Assembly: GCF_009749465.1 (NCBI RefSeq)
Contig: NZ_WBIS01000002.1
Coordinates: 434,001 to 498,000 of the forward strand
Source of the DNA: Agromyces terreus
GTDB lineage: Bacteria; Actinomycetota; Actinomycetes; Actinomycetales; Microbacteriaceae
Length of the DNA: 64,000 nt
Reading direction: 5' to 3'
Part shown: piece by piece, positions 41,334-50,149 of the stretch
Numbering within the stretch: the first letter of the stretch is position 1
How the letters are laid out: every line of letters starts with the position of its first letter
Translations under genes and position numbers: made by a program
The notes under the pieces: generated by a model
What the model saw: only the letters and a program-made list of their open reading frames with translations
The model's database searches: none
What the model was told of the DNA's origin: nothing

Positions 41334-42775
41334 TGACCGAGGGGTCCGCGGGTCGAGCAGGCCGCGACGAAGCAGCGAGCGTGTCGAGGTCCGACGAGGT
41401 CGGGTCTCGAGACGGCGCCGGCGCGCCTCCTCGACCGGCGGATGGCGCTGGCGCGCCTCCTCGACCGGCGGATGGCGCTGGCGCGCCTCCTCGACCGGCG
41501 GACGGCGGGGTCAGCCGGCGCCAGCTGCTCGGCCTGTTCGGCGCGGGCGCCGCGGGTGCGACGGTCGGCGTCGCGGTCGGGGCGGCGGGCGTCGGCGTCG
41601 CCGTGTCGAACGGTGCGGCGAACGCGAGCGCCGGGGCCGCGGCATCCGCATACCCCTTCTACGGCGAGCACCAGGCGGGCATCGTGACGCCCGCCCAAGA
41701 CCGCCTGCACTTCGCCGCGTTCGACGTGTCGGCCACGCTCGACCGCGACGGCCTGATCGAGCTCCTCCGGGACTGGACGGATGCCGCGGCCCGCCTCTCG
41801 CAGGGCCTCGAGGTCGCCGAGGGCGGCGCCGTCGGCGGGTCGGACTACGCGCCGCCGGCCGACACGGGCGAGGCGCTCGGGCTGCCCGCGAGCGGCCTCA
41901 CCATCACGTTCGGCTTCGGGCCGGGCCTGTTCGAGGACGCCGACGGGGTCGACCGGTTCGGCATCGCCGCTCGGCGGCCCGCCCGGCTCGAGGCGTTGCC
42001 CCGATTCCAGGGCGACGCTCTGCAGCCCGAGCGCAGCGGCGGCGACCTGTGCATCCAGGCCTGCGCGGATGACCCGCAGGTCGCCGTGCACGCGATCCGC
42101 AACCTCAGCCGCATCGCCTTCGGCCGGGCGAGCCTGCGCTGGTCGCAGCTCGGCTTCGGTCGCACCTCGTCGACCTCGACGACGCAGGCGACCCCGCGCA
42201 ACCTGTTCGGCTTCAAGGACGGCACCGCCAACGTCAAGGCCGAGGAGACGACCGAGGTCGACGACCAGGTGTGGGTCGACGACGGCGACGGGCCGGCGTG
42301 GCTCGCGGGCGGCTCGTACCTCGTGGCCCGCCGCATCCGCATGATCATCGAGAACTGGGATCGCGTGCAGCTCGGCGAGCAGGAGACGCTCGTCGGCCGC
42401 TCGAAGGGCGAGGGGGCGCCGCTCTCGGGCGGCACCGAGTTCACCGAGCCCGACTTCGAGGCCGAAGGCCCGACCGGGGCGCCGCTGATCGCCCCGACCT
42501 CGCATGTGCACCTCGCGCACCCCACGGTCAACGGCGGCGTGCGGATGCTGCGCCGCGGCTACAACTTCGTCGACGGCAACGACGAGCTCGGCCGCCTCGA
42601 CGCCGGGCTGTTCTTCCTCTCGTTCCAGCGCTCGCCCGAGCAGTTCATCACCGTGCAGCGCTCGCTCGCGGCCGACGGGCTCAACGAGTACCTCAAGCAC
42701 GTCGGGTCGGCGATCTTCGCGGTGCCCGGCGGCATCCGCTCGGGGGAGTACGTGGGGCAGGCGCTGTTCGCCTGA
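41333..42775 (+). CDS. efeB: Deferrochelatase/peroxidase EfeB (DyP type), repeat-extended Tat leader
   Basis: This 480-residue DyP-type heme peroxidase is exported by Tat; it extracts iron from heme or oxidises ferrous iron in the EfeUOB system. The heme domain shows FGFKDGTAN (the GXXDG catalytic motif) and a distal arginine region ending LSFQRSPEQF. The Tat signal SRRQLLGLFGAGAAG begins about residue 60. Before it lies an extension in which GAGAPPRPAD is repeated three times, encoded by the genome's interspersed repeat. The ATG overlaps efeO's stop by one base, so this start is the natural one; GTG 41381 is the alternative. Confidence 0.92.
   Translation: MTEGSAGRAGRDEAASVSRSDEVGSRDGAGAPPRPADGAGAPPRPADGAGAPPRPADGGVSRRQLLGLFGAGAAGATVGVAVGAAGVGVAVSNGAANASAGAAASAYPFYGEHQAGIVTPAQDRLHFAAFDVSATLDRDGLIELLRDWTDAAARLSQGLEVAEGGAVGGSDYAPPADTGEALGLPASGLTITFGFGPGLFEDADGVDRFGIAARRPARLEALPRFQGDALQPERSGGDLCIQACADDPQVAVHAIRNLSRIAFGRASLRWSQLGFGRTSSTSTTQATPRNLFGFKDGTANVKAEETTEVDDQVWVDDGDGPAWLAGGSYLVARRIRMIIENWDRVQLGEQETLVGRSKGEGAPLSGGTEFTEPDFEAEGPTGAPLIAPTSHVHLAHPTVNGGVRMLRRGYNFVDGNDELGRLDAGLFFLSFQRSPEQFITVQRSLAADGLNEYLKHVGSAIFAVPGGIRSGEYVGQALFA
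41348..41503 (+). repeat. Interspersed repeat copies inside the efeB leader (R7)
   Basis: The stretch starts with a diverged unit (about 41348-41391) and GGTCTCGAGACG. Three 30-bp units follow at 41414, 41444 and 41474, each containing GCGCCTCCTCGACCGGCGGA. The 30-bp period keeps the reading frame. The B-type orientation relative to the gene is the same as in the oligopeptidase gene. Confidence 0.92.
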
Positions 42776-42830
42776 GCCGGCGGCGTTCGACCGGCCGGCG
42801 GGCTTCAGGCGGCGGGCTCGGTCGGTGCGC

Positions 42831-43223
42831 TCAGCCCGTGCCCTCGACCACGAGCCACCGGTCGTCGCCCTGCCACTGGAGGCTGCCCGTGACGCGCTCG
42901 CCGTCGCGCACGGCGTTGAAGTCGATGTCGCCGGGCTGACCGCCGACGATGCCGGTGCCGCCCCCGAAGGTCGGGTCGACGTAGCCGAGCTCCTCGAGCG
43001 CGGCGGTCCGCTGCGCCTGGTCCCACGTGCCCGACAGGAACGCGAAGAGCAGGACGCTCGCGAGGCCGCCGCCGACGAGCACCACGGTGCCGATGTCGCG
43101 CATCCAGCGCCGGCTGCGCAACTGCCCGAAGAAGGTCATGACCGCCCCCGCGACCATGACGATCAGGGGGTAGATCAGCGGCCATGGGCTCCAGGGTTCG
43201 AGCGTGACCGTGACGGGATCCAT
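42831..43223 (-). CDS. Small membrane protein of unknown function
   Basis: This 130-residue protein has two membrane helices near residues 14-34 (IYPLIVMVAGAVMTFF) and 44-64 (VVLVGGGLASVLLFAFL). A soluble C-terminal domain of about 55 residues follows, ending in WQGDDRWLVVEG. The family is not recognised. It begins 9 bp after the MocR stop on the same strand and is probably co-transcribed with it, though no functional link is apparent. Confidence 0.75.
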   Translation of the reverse strand: MDPVTVTLEPWSPWPLIYPLIVMVAGAVMTFFGQLRSRRWMRDIGTVVLVGGGLASVLLFAFLSGTWDQAQRTAALEELGYVDPTFGGGTGIVGGQPGDIDFNAVRDGERVTGSLQWQGDDRWLVVEGTG

Positions 43224-43232
43224 CCGGAGAGG

Positions 43233-44783
43233 CTATCGGGTCGACTCCGACACCGCCGCCCGGATGCGCTCGAGGGCGTCGGCGAGCAGCCGATCGCCGA
43301 CGCCCGCGTATCCGAGCACGAGGCCGGGCCGGCCGGAGGCGGGGTCGAGCGAGTACTCGGCGAGCCGCGCGACCGCGATGCCCGCGGCATCCAGCCGCCG
43401 CATGACGGCGTTGACGAGGTCGTGGTCGGGGAGCCGCAGCACGGCGTGCAGTCCTCCGTCGAGGCCGACGAGCTGCGTGCCCGGCAGGTCGCCGAGCGCG
43501 GCGAGCACCAGCCGGCGACGATGCGCGTAGTCGCGGCGCGTGGCCGCGATGTGGCGGCGCAGGGCCCCGGTGGTCAGGAGGTGCGCGACCGCGATCTGCA
43601 CGATGCCGGCCACCGGTGACGGGCTCTCCTCGCGCACGCGTTCGAAGGCGTCGCGGAGCCGGCGGTCGTGGGGGAGCACCGCGTAGCCGAGGCGCAGCCA
43701 CGGGCTCAGGACCTTCGAGAAGCTGCCGATGAGCACGACGCGGCGGTTCTCGCGAGAGCCGCCCGAGGCATCCGTCGGTCCCGGTCCGTCGAGGGACGCG
43801 AGCGTCGGCATCGGCGGACCGACGTGGCGGAACTCGCTGTCGTAGTCGTCCTCGACGACGAACGCGCCCGTGCGGCGCGCGTGGTCGAGCAGTTCGAGGC
43901 GCTCGGCGACGGGCAGGCGGCCGCCGAGCGGGTACTGGTGGCTCGGGGTCACGAGGATCGCGTGGGCCGGCGGCGTCAGGCCGCGCAGCAGGTCGACGCG
44001 CAGGCCGTCGTCGCCGACCTCGACCGGGACGAGCGCGGCGCCGGCCCGGGCGAGTACCTGTCGGGCGTTCGGATAGCCCGGGTCCTCGACGGCGACGATC
44101 GGTCGCGTGCCCATCAGGTCGCCGAGCGCCGTGCCGACCAGTCCCATCGCCTCGCTCGTGCCCGCGGTGACGACGACGTCTTCCGCATCGCAGGCGAAGC
44201 CTCGGGCGTGCCGCACGTGGTCGGCGATCGCCTCGCGCAGCACGGGCTCGCCGAATCGGGGCGGGTCGTCGCTCGGCACCGGCATCGCGGCCGCACGGCG
44301 CCAGGCCGCACGCCAGACCCGGTCGTCGAGGCGCGCGGTCGACGGCCGGCCGGGACGCAGGTCGACGCGCGGAACGGCGGAGCCGTCTGGGCGGCCGCCG
44401 TCGCCGACGGACGCGGCCGTTGCGGGGTGCTGGGCGGCGGGCGCGGTCGGTGCGGTCGTCTCGGAAGGGGCGACGGATGCCGCGGGGCGGCGCGTGCTCG
44501 AGGCATCCGCCGCCCGGCGCACGCCGTCGACCGCGTCGAGCCGGGCGACGAGGGTCGGCGCGCCCTGACGCTGCTCGAGGTAGCCCTCGCCCGCGAGGTG
44601 CTCGTAGGCGCTCACGACCGAACTGCGCGAGGTGCCGAGTTCGGCGGCGAGCACCCGCGTCGAGGCGACGCGGTCGCCGGGCCGCAGGGCACCCGTGAGG
44701 ATCGCCTCGCGCATGGCCTCGACGATCTGCACGATGACGGGGCGGTCGTCGAGGCGGTCGATGGCGAGCAGCGGGCCGTCCAT
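43233..44783 (-). CDS. MocR/PdxR-type regulator (GntR HTH + aminotransferase domain)
   Basis: This protein of about 516 residues has an N-terminal GntR winged helix (RPGDRVASTRVLAAELGTSR) and an Ala/Pro-rich linker. A class I aminotransferase-like domain follows, with the PLP lysine in IGSFSKVLSPWLRLGYAV. MocR regulators bind PLP as a sensor. ATG 44783 (MDGPLLAIDRLDD) is the usual family start; a longer open frame would cross the operator. It is divergent from an FMN-binding pyridoxamine-oxidase-like gene, its probable target, with repeated sites between them. Confidence 0.9.
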   Translation of the reverse strand: MDGPLLAIDRLDDRPVIVQIVEAMREAILTGALRPGDRVASTRVLAAELGTSRSSVVSAYEHLAGEGYLEQRQGAPTLVARLDAVDGVRRAADASSTRRPAASVAPSETTAPTAPAAQHPATAASVGDGGRPDGSAVPRVDLRPGRPSTARLDDRVWRAAWRRAAAMPVPSDDPPRFGEPVLREAIADHVRHARGFACDAEDVVVTAGTSEAMGLVGTALGDLMGTRPIVAVEDPGYPNARQVLARAGAALVPVEVGDDGLRVDLLRGLTPPAHAILVTPSHQYPLGGRLPVAERLELLDHARRTGAFVVEDDYDSEFRHVGPPMPTLASLDGPGPTDASGGSRENRRVVLIGSFSKVLSPWLRLGYAVLPHDRRLRDAFERVREESPSPVAGIVQIAVAHLLTTGALRRHIAATRRDYAHRRRLVLAALGDLPGTQLVGLDGGLHAVLRLPDHDLVNAVMRRLDAAGIAVARLAEYSLDPASGRPGLVLGYAGVGDRLLADALERIRAAVSESTR

Positions 44784-44796
44784 GGGACTCCGATCA

Positions 44797-44845
44797 GAAC
44801 TGGTCTGGCCAGTGTTGCACGAACTGGACTCATCGCAAGACCAGT
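44797..44845. promoter_or_regulatory. MocR operator candidate
   Basis: GAACTGG occurs at 44797-44803 and again at 44821-44827 (24-bp spacing). Each copy is followed by a CCAGT half-site (44809-44813; 44841-44845). This mixed direct/inverted array is the kind of site MocR/PdxR regulators bind, and it covers the space between the divergent genes. Confidence 0.65.
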
Positions 44846-44865
44846 GCGGAATCGAGACTGGAGCC

Positions 44866-45579
44866 ATGAAGCCCTCCGCCCAGCTCGCTCAGCCTGCCCA
44901 GCCCGCCCCGCCCGCGCGTCGCATCCGCCGCATCTCCGAGCGTCAGGTCGTCGACCGCGCCGCCGTCGACGCGCTGCTCGACGAGGAGCTCGTCGGCCAC
45001 CTCGCGGCGGTCGTCGACGGCGTGCCGATCGTCGTGCCCATGGGGTTCGCACGCGTCGGCGACGACGTGCTCGTGCACGGCTCGACCGGAGGCGGCTTCG
45101 CCCTGCGCGCCGCGGCCGAGCAGTCGACGGTGGCGTTCTCGGTCACCGCCCTCGACGGGCTCGTCTACGCCCGCTCGCTCTTCGACAGCTCGATGAACTA
45201 CCGCAGCGCGGTGGTCTACGGCGTGCTCGAACCGGTCGCCGACGACGAGGCGGATGCCGCGCTCCTCGCGCTCTCCGAACGGCTCATGCCCGGGCGGCCG
45301 GCCGAGGTGCGGGCGACGATCCGCAAGGAGGTCGCGGCCACGCGCGTGCTCCGGCTCCGCCTCGACGACGTCGTCATGAAGGCGCGCGCGGCGGGCGTCT
45401 CCGAGTCCGCCGATGACGGGGAGGACCACTCGGTCTGGGCCGGCGTCGTGCCGCTCAGCCGCTCCTGGGGCACGCCGGAACCCTCGGCGCTGACCCCGAC
45501 CGGCACTCCGATGCCCGACTCGGTGCTCGCCATGACGACGCCGCGGATGTCGGCGGGGCGTGACAGCATGAAGGGGTGA
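44866..45579 (+). CDS. Pyridoxamine 5'-phosphate oxidase-like FMN-binding protein
   Basis: This 237-residue split-barrel flavoprotein has ALLDEELVGHLAAVVDGVPI and SVTALDGLVYARSLFDSSMNYRS as its core. The group includes PNPOx-like and MSMEG-type reductases; a role in vitamin B6 metabolism is suggested by the PLP-sensing MocR gene that faces it. ATG 44866 follows TGGAGCC. The stop codon overlaps the GTG of the next gene (GTGA), so the LAL regulator is translationally coupled. Confidence 0.85.
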   Translation: MKPSAQLAQPAQPAPPARRIRRISERQVVDRAAVDALLDEELVGHLAAVVDGVPIVVPMGFARVGDDVLVHGSTGGGFALRAAAEQSTVAFSVTALDGLVYARSLFDSSMNYRSAVVYGVLEPVADDEADAALLALSERLMPGRPAEVRATIRKEVAATRVLRLRLDDVVMKARAAGVSESADDGEDHSVWAGVVPLSRSWGTPEPSALTPTGTPMPDSVLAMTTPRMSAGRDSMKG

Positions 45580-48500
45580 CCACGTCTGCGCCGGAGATGA
45601 TCGGCCGTGACGCCGATCTCGCCGGGCTCCTCACCCGCCTCGACGGGGTGCGCTCCGGTGCGCCGTTCACCGTGATCATCGGCGGCGAGGCCGGCATCGG
45701 CAAGACGCGCCTCGTGCGCGAGTTCGCCAGTCGCATCGACGGCGAGGCGCGCGTCCTCGTCGGCCAGTGCGTCGACCTCGGCGCGGTGGCCGCGCCCTAC
45801 GTCCCCGTCAAGTCGGCGTTGCGCGCCCTCGTCGCCGACGAGGGCGCCGAGCGCGTGCTCGAGGCGGTCGGCCCCGGGCGGGCGGCGCTCGTGGCGCTCC
45901 TGCCCGAGCTCGCGGCATCCGAGGGTCGCGGTGACGACGACACGGGTGCGGGCGACGGCAGCGGTGCCGATGGTGCGCGGCAGTCCGGTACGCCCGTGCG
46001 CGGCGACGCGGCGAGCAGCCAGCTGCACGAAGCCATCGCCGTGCTCCTCGAGACCCTCTCGCACGAGCAGCCCATCGTGTTCGTCATCGAAGACCTCCAC
46101 TGGATCGACGCGGCCAGCCTCGCGCTGCTGCGGTTCCTCATGCGCGCACTCGGCTCGAGTCGGGTGCTCACGGTGCTGACCTACCGCAGCGAAGACGTCA
46201 CGCGCGGGCATCCGGCGCGGGCGTTCCTCGCCGAGGCCGATCGCGACCGGTGGGTCGAACGGCACGAGCTCGCCCGCCTGAGCCCAGACGACGCGGTGGC
46301 GATGGTCGCGTCGCTGCGACCCGAGACCGAGACCGCGCAGCGCGGCGTCGAGGCGGTCGTGCGCCGCAGCGACGGGGTGCCGTTCCTCATCGAGGAACTC
46401 ATCGGCCTCGACGGCTGCCGCGACGACTCCGAGGTGCCCGAGACGCTGCGCGACCTGCTGCTGGCCAGGTACGAGCGGCTCACCGAGCCGACGCAGAGCC
46501 TGCTGCGCCTGCTCTCCATCGGCGGCGTCCGCGTGCCGCACGCGCTGCTCGTCGCCGTGCGCGAGGGTGAGGCGAGCGACGTCGACCTCGATGCCGCGGC
46601 ACGCGAGGCCGTGCTCGGCGGCGTGCTCACCATCGAGGGCGACGATTACGCCTTCCGGCACGCCCTCGTGCGCGAGGCGATCCAGGCCGACCTGCTTCCG
46701 GGCGAGCGGGCGCGGTTCCATGCGCGCTACGCGGCCGCCTACGAGAACGCCGCGCACGGGTCGAGGCGCCTGGCCGCCGAGATCTCCTATCACTGGCTCG
46801 GCGCCAACGATGCGGTGCGGGCGTTCCCCGCCACGATCCGGGCGATGCGCGAGGCGCGCGCGGCCGCCGCGTACGCATCCGCCGCCCAGCTCGGCGAACG
46901 CGCGATCGGGCTCTGGCACGTGGTCCCCGAGCCCGAGACCACGGCCGGCATGAGCAAGCTCGAGCTCATGGGCCGCAGCGCCTCCTACCTGCGCAACGCG
47001 GGCGAGGCAGAACGCGGGCTCTCCCTCATCAGGGCTGCGTTGCAGGAATGTCCGCCGGACGACCCACAGTATCCCCGACTGCTGCGTGACACCGGCATGC
47101 ACCTCGCCAACGTCGGCCGGCCGGGTTCCATCCCGCTGCTCGAGCAGGCGCTCGAGGCCCTCGGCGACGAGGGTTCCGACGATCTGCGCGCCACCGTGCT
47201 CATCGCGCTCTCGGGCCGGCTCATGATCGAGTCGAGGCTCGATGAGGCGAGCACGGTCGCCGATGAGGCGCTCGCCGTCTCCGAACGTCTGGGCAGCACC
47301 CGCTACGCGTCGACCGCGACGAACATCGCGGGCATCAGCCGGGCGAACAACGGCGACGTCGAGGGCGGACTGGCGCTGCTCGACCGATCGGGCGAGCTCG
47401 CCGAGGGCGACCCGGCGACGCGGCTGCGGTACTGGGTGAACGCATCCGACATGCAGTACCTCATCGGCAACTTCGACGAGGCCGTGCGCCTCGCCGAGCA
47501 GGGCCTCGAGCAGGCCAGGCGGCTCGGGCTCGAGCGCAGCTCCGGCGTGATCCTCGCCTCCAACGCGGTCGACCCCCTGCTCGCCCTCGGCGAATGGCAG
47601 CGCGCCGACGTGCTCATGGAGCGGGCGCTCGCGCTCGATCCGCCCATGCCGTTCACGGTCTACCTGAACCGTGCGCGCATCTGGAGCCTGCTCTGGCGCG
47701 GTGAACTCGACCGCGCCGTCGCGCTCTACCGCGCGATCCGCCCGGCGATGGCACGGGTCATGGCCGCCGAGATGCAGACAAAGCTCGGCATCGGCCGGCT
47801 GGGGGCCGAGCTCGACCTCGCCCTCGGCGACCTCCACGCAGCCTGGCGCGAGGTGCTCGAGATGCTCGACGACCCGCGGGCGCTGCCGCCGGGCTACGCG
47901 CTGCCGTTCCTCTGGGTCGCCGGCCGCGTCATCGCCGCCGCGCGGGGTCGCACTGCGGCCGATGCCGACGCCGAGGCGCTCGACCGTGAGATCGATGCCG
48001 CCGTGCCGCGCGTGCTCGAGCTCTTCGATCGCCTCTCGTTCTGGCCGACCGCAGCGTTGTGGCGCGCGTTCTTCGATGCCGAGCTCGCCACGGCGAGCGG
48101 TGCGAACGGCCCGGCCGCGTCGGGCGCGCAGGATGATTCCGGCCCGCGGGGTGCGTCTGGCTCGCGGGGTGCGTCCGGCTCGGCGGGCTCGTCCTCCGGT
48201 CGCGCTCCCGGAACGAGCGCCGCGGCCTGGGTCGAGGCCGTCCGCCTCGCCGCGCTGCCGAACGCCGCCGGGTACCTCGGCGCCTACGCCCGGCTCCGAA
48301 AGGCCGAGGCCGAGCTCGCGGTCGGCGATCGCCAATCGGCACGGGCCACCCTCCAAGACGCGCATGGGCACGCGATCTCCGGCGGGGTCATCGCCGTCGT
48401 CGACCGGGTCGAGCGCGTCGCCGCCGTCGCCGGCATCGCGCTCGAGGGCGTGGGCGGCGGGGCGGCCGTTCGCACGGCGGCATCCGCTCGCACGGCGGCA

Positions 48501-48764
48501 TCCGCTCGCGCGGCCGATGCGTCGGGCGGCATCGCCGGCTCGCCGACCTCTGATGCCGCCGAGGTCGCGGCCGGGATCGACGAACTCACCGCGCGCGAAC
48601 GGCAGGTGCTCGAGCTCATCGCCGAGGGGCTCAGCAACCGCCAGATCGGCGAGCGGCTCTACATCAGCGGCAAGACCGCGAGCGTGCACGTCTCGGCCAT
48701 CCTGCGCAAGCTCGGCGCGTCCACCCGGACCGAGGCCGCATACCGGGCCGGCGTGCGGCGGTAG
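45576..48764 (+). CDS. Large LuxR-type regulator (LAL family) with AAA/NACHT-like ATPase
   Basis: This 1062-residue protein has an N-terminal ATPase (Walker A GGEAGIGKTRLVREF near residue 30; FVIEDLHWIDAASLALLRFL as Walker B). A long TPR-like helical middle follows, then a C-terminal LuxR HTH (LTARERQVLELIAEGLSNRQ ... VHVSAILRKLGASTRTEA). LAL regulators respond to carbohydrate or other effectors and activate operons. Low-complexity Ala/Ser/Gly inserts occur around residues 845-875 and 965-985. GTG 45576 overlaps the upstream stop, which fixes the start. The targets are unknown. Confidence 0.93.
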   Translation: MTTSAPEMIGRDADLAGLLTRLDGVRSGAPFTVIIGGEAGIGKTRLVREFASRIDGEARVLVGQCVDLGAVAAPYVPVKSALRALVADEGAERVLEAVGPGRAALVALLPELAASEGRGDDDTGAGDGSGADGARQSGTPVRGDAASSQLHEAIAVLLETLSHEQPIVFVIEDLHWIDAASLALLRFLMRALGSSRVLTVLTYRSEDVTRGHPARAFLAEADRDRWVERHELARLSPDDAVAMVASLRPETETAQRGVEAVVRRSDGVPFLIEELIGLDGCRDDSEVPETLRDLLLARYERLTEPTQSLLRLLSIGGVRVPHALLVAVREGEASDVDLDAAAREAVLGGVLTIEGDDYAFRHALVREAIQADLLPGERARFHARYAAAYENAAHGSRRLAAEISYHWLGANDAVRAFPATIRAMREARAAAAYASAAQLGERAIGLWHVVPEPETTAGMSKLELMGRSASYLRNAGEAERGLSLIRAALQECPPDDPQYPRLLRDTGMHLANVGRPGSIPLLEQALEALGDEGSDDLRATVLIALSGRLMIESRLDEASTVADEALAVSERLGSTRYASTATNIAGISRANNGDVEGGLALLDRSGELAEGDPATRLRYWVNASDMQYLIGNFDEAVRLAEQGLEQARRLGLERSSGVILASNAVDPLLALGEWQRADVLMERALALDPPMPFTVYLNRARIWSLLWRGELDRAVALYRAIRPAMARVMAAEMQTKLGIGRLGAELDLALGDLHAAWREVLEMLDDPRALPPGYALPFLWVAGRVIAAARGRTAADADAEALDREIDAAVPRVLELFDRLSFWPTAALWRAFFDAELATASGANGPAASGAQDDSGPRGASGSRGASGSAGSSSGRAPGTSAAAWVEAVRLAALPNAAGYLGAYARLRKAEAELAVGDRQSARATLQDAHGHAISGGVIAVVDRVERVAAVAGIALEGVGGGAAVRTAASARTAASARAADASGGIAGSPTSDAAEVAAGIDELTARERQVLELIAEGLSNRQIGERLYISGKTASVHVSAILRKLGASTRTEAAYRAGVRR

Positions 48765-48909
48765 GCGTCGGCGACGGCGTGAGCGCCGGCGTCGGCGTCG
48801 ATGACCGTGCCGTGACGGCGGCGCCAGGCCGCGCCGGGACCGGGGCCTCGCGGTGAACGGCGGCACGCGGCATCCGCAATTCGTGCTGTGAACTCGCTGC
48901 GCGTCGGTC

Positions 48910-48925
48910 GTTGACCTCGGTCAAC
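48910..48925. promoter_or_regulatory. Palindrome in the glutathione peroxidase promoter
   Basis: GTTGACCTCGGTCAAC is a perfect inverted repeat (7-bp arms, TC spacer). TTGACC could also be the -35 hexamer and TAGCGT lies at 48931-48936. It is a possible redox-regulator site; the regulator is not identified. The rest of the 48765-48974 gap shows nothing else I can name. Confidence 0.55.
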
Positions 48926-48974
48926 CGGCGTAGCGTGAATGCGAACCCGTTCCCCACGTCCGCCAGGAGGCACG

Positions 48975-49502
48975 ATGACCACGCTCGACGAGATCCCCTT
49001 CACGACGATGGACGGCGCGACCGCCTCGCTCGCCGACTACGAGGGCAAGGCCGTGATGATCGTGAACGTCGCATCGCGATGCGGGCTCGCGCCCCAGTAC
49101 GGCAAGCTCGAAGAACTGCAGAAGCAGTACGGCGACCGCGGATTCACGGTGATCGGCTTTCCGAGCAACCAGTTCCTGCAGGAGCTCTCGACGAACGAGG
49201 CCGTCAGCGAGTACTGCTCGACGACGTGGGGCATCACGTTCCCGATCGTCGATCGCGTCAAGGTCAACGGCAAGAAGGAGCACCCGCTCTACACCGAGCT
49301 GAAGCAGACTCCGGATGCCGACGGCAAGGCCGGCAAGGTCAGCTGGAACTTCGAGAAGTTCCTCGTGGGCGCCGACCGCAGTGTGCAGCGGTTCCGCCCG
49401 CGCACCGAGCCCGACGCTCCCGAGGTGATCGCCGCGATCGAGGCCGCGCTGCCCGCGTCGGCGCCCGCGCGCGAGCCCGCCGCGGCATCCGACACGGAAT
49501 AG
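48975..49502 (+). CDS. Glutathione peroxidase-like thiol peroxidase
   Basis: This 175-residue protein is of the GPx family, cysteine type. The catalytic Cys36 lies in NVASRCGLAPQY, with Gln66 (GFPSNQFLQE) and Trp124-Asn125 (KVSWNFEKFL) completing the tetrad. A second cysteine at residue 81 could act as the resolving thiol. Such enzymes usually reduce peroxides with thioredoxin in bacteria. ATG 48975 has CAGGAGG upstream, and a palindrome sits in the promoter. The GNAT gene follows after 8 bp. Confidence 0.92.
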   Translation: MTTLDEIPFTTMDGATASLADYEGKAVMIVNVASRCGLAPQYGKLEELQKQYGDRGFTVIGFPSNQFLQELSTNEAVSEYCSTTWGITFPIVDRVKVNGKKEHPLYTELKQTPDADGKAGKVSWNFEKFLVGADRSVQRFRPRTEPDAPEVIAAIEAALPASAPAREPAAASDTE

Positions 49503-49510
49503 CCCCGGCC

Positions 49511-50023
49511 GTGGTGCTCGTCCGGCCCGCGACGGTGGCGGATGCCCCGGCGATCGCGAGCGTGCACTGGCGAAGCCATCAGACCACGTACGTCGAGCCG
49601 GGGCGGGTCGCGCGCGACCTGGTCGAGAACTGGACGATGCGCGATCGCGTACTCGCATGGACGGCGAATGCGGCGATCTCGTCCGGCGTCTACCCTCCGC
49701 CCGACGGGTTCCGTCCGATGCGCGTCTGGGTCGTCGAGGTCGACGGCGAGGTCGTCGGCTGGGCGAACACGAGCGACGGTCGCGACCCCGACGGTCCGCG
49801 CGATCTCGAGCTCGAGGGGCTCTACGTGCTCGACGAGCACCACGGCACGGGCGTCGGCCAGGCGCTCGTCGACACCGCGCTGGGTGGTCGACCCGCCTAC
49901 CTGTGGGTGCTCGACGGCAATACGCGAGCCCAGGCCTTCTACCGCCGAAACGGCTTCGCGCCCGACGGCACCGAGAAGGTCGACGACCTCTGGCACGTGC
50001 GCGAACTGCGCTACGTGCGCTGA
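49511..50023 (+). CDS. GNAT-family N-acetyltransferase
   Basis: This 170-residue protein has the GNAT motif A as YVLDEHHGTGVGQALVDTAL (the acetyl-CoA pyrophosphate loop HHGTGVGQ), and NTRAQAFYRRNGFAPDG is motif B. Members acetylate amines, amino acids or antibiotics. GTG 49511 starts VVLVRPATVAD; the longer open frame upstream lies over the peroxidase gene. It may be co-transcribed with glutathione peroxidase, as only 8 bp separate them. Confidence 0.85.
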   Translation: MVLVRPATVADAPAIASVHWRSHQTTYVEPGRVARDLVENWTMRDRVLAWTANAAISSGVYPPPDGFRPMRVWVVEVDGEVVGWANTSDGRDPDGPRDLELEGLYVLDEHHGTGVGQALVDTALGGRPAYLWVLDGNTRAQAFYRRNGFAPDGTEKVDDLWHVRELRYVR

Positions 50024-50066
50024 TCCCACGCGCCCGTGCGGGGACATTCCAGCGCGGCCAGGGACG

Positions 50067-50136
50067 CGCCGGAATCCCGTTCGCGCGCCGGAGTCCCGGC
50101 CGAGCGGGATTCCCGCGAGCGAACGGGATTCCGGCG
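50067..50136. terminator. Inverted-repeat element D between convergent genes
   Basis: CGCCGGAATCCCGTTCGC (50067-50084) is perfectly complementary to 50119-50136. The core repeats the GGAATCCCG theme in both orientations (GGAGTCCCGG and CGGGATTCCCG). It lies between the convergent GNAT and peptidase T genes and can terminate transcription of both. Confidence 0.8.
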
Positions 50137-50149
50137 GATCGGGCCAGCG

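Noticed and set aside
42770-42812. Hairpin after efeB as a terminator
   Set aside because: GCCTGAGCC and GGCTTCAGGC pair only with a bulge and a long loop. It is suggestive but not strong enough to list.
45797-46171. Open frames inside and opposite the LAL regulator gene
   Set aside because: They are shadows of a strong long gene with ATPase and LuxR motifs.
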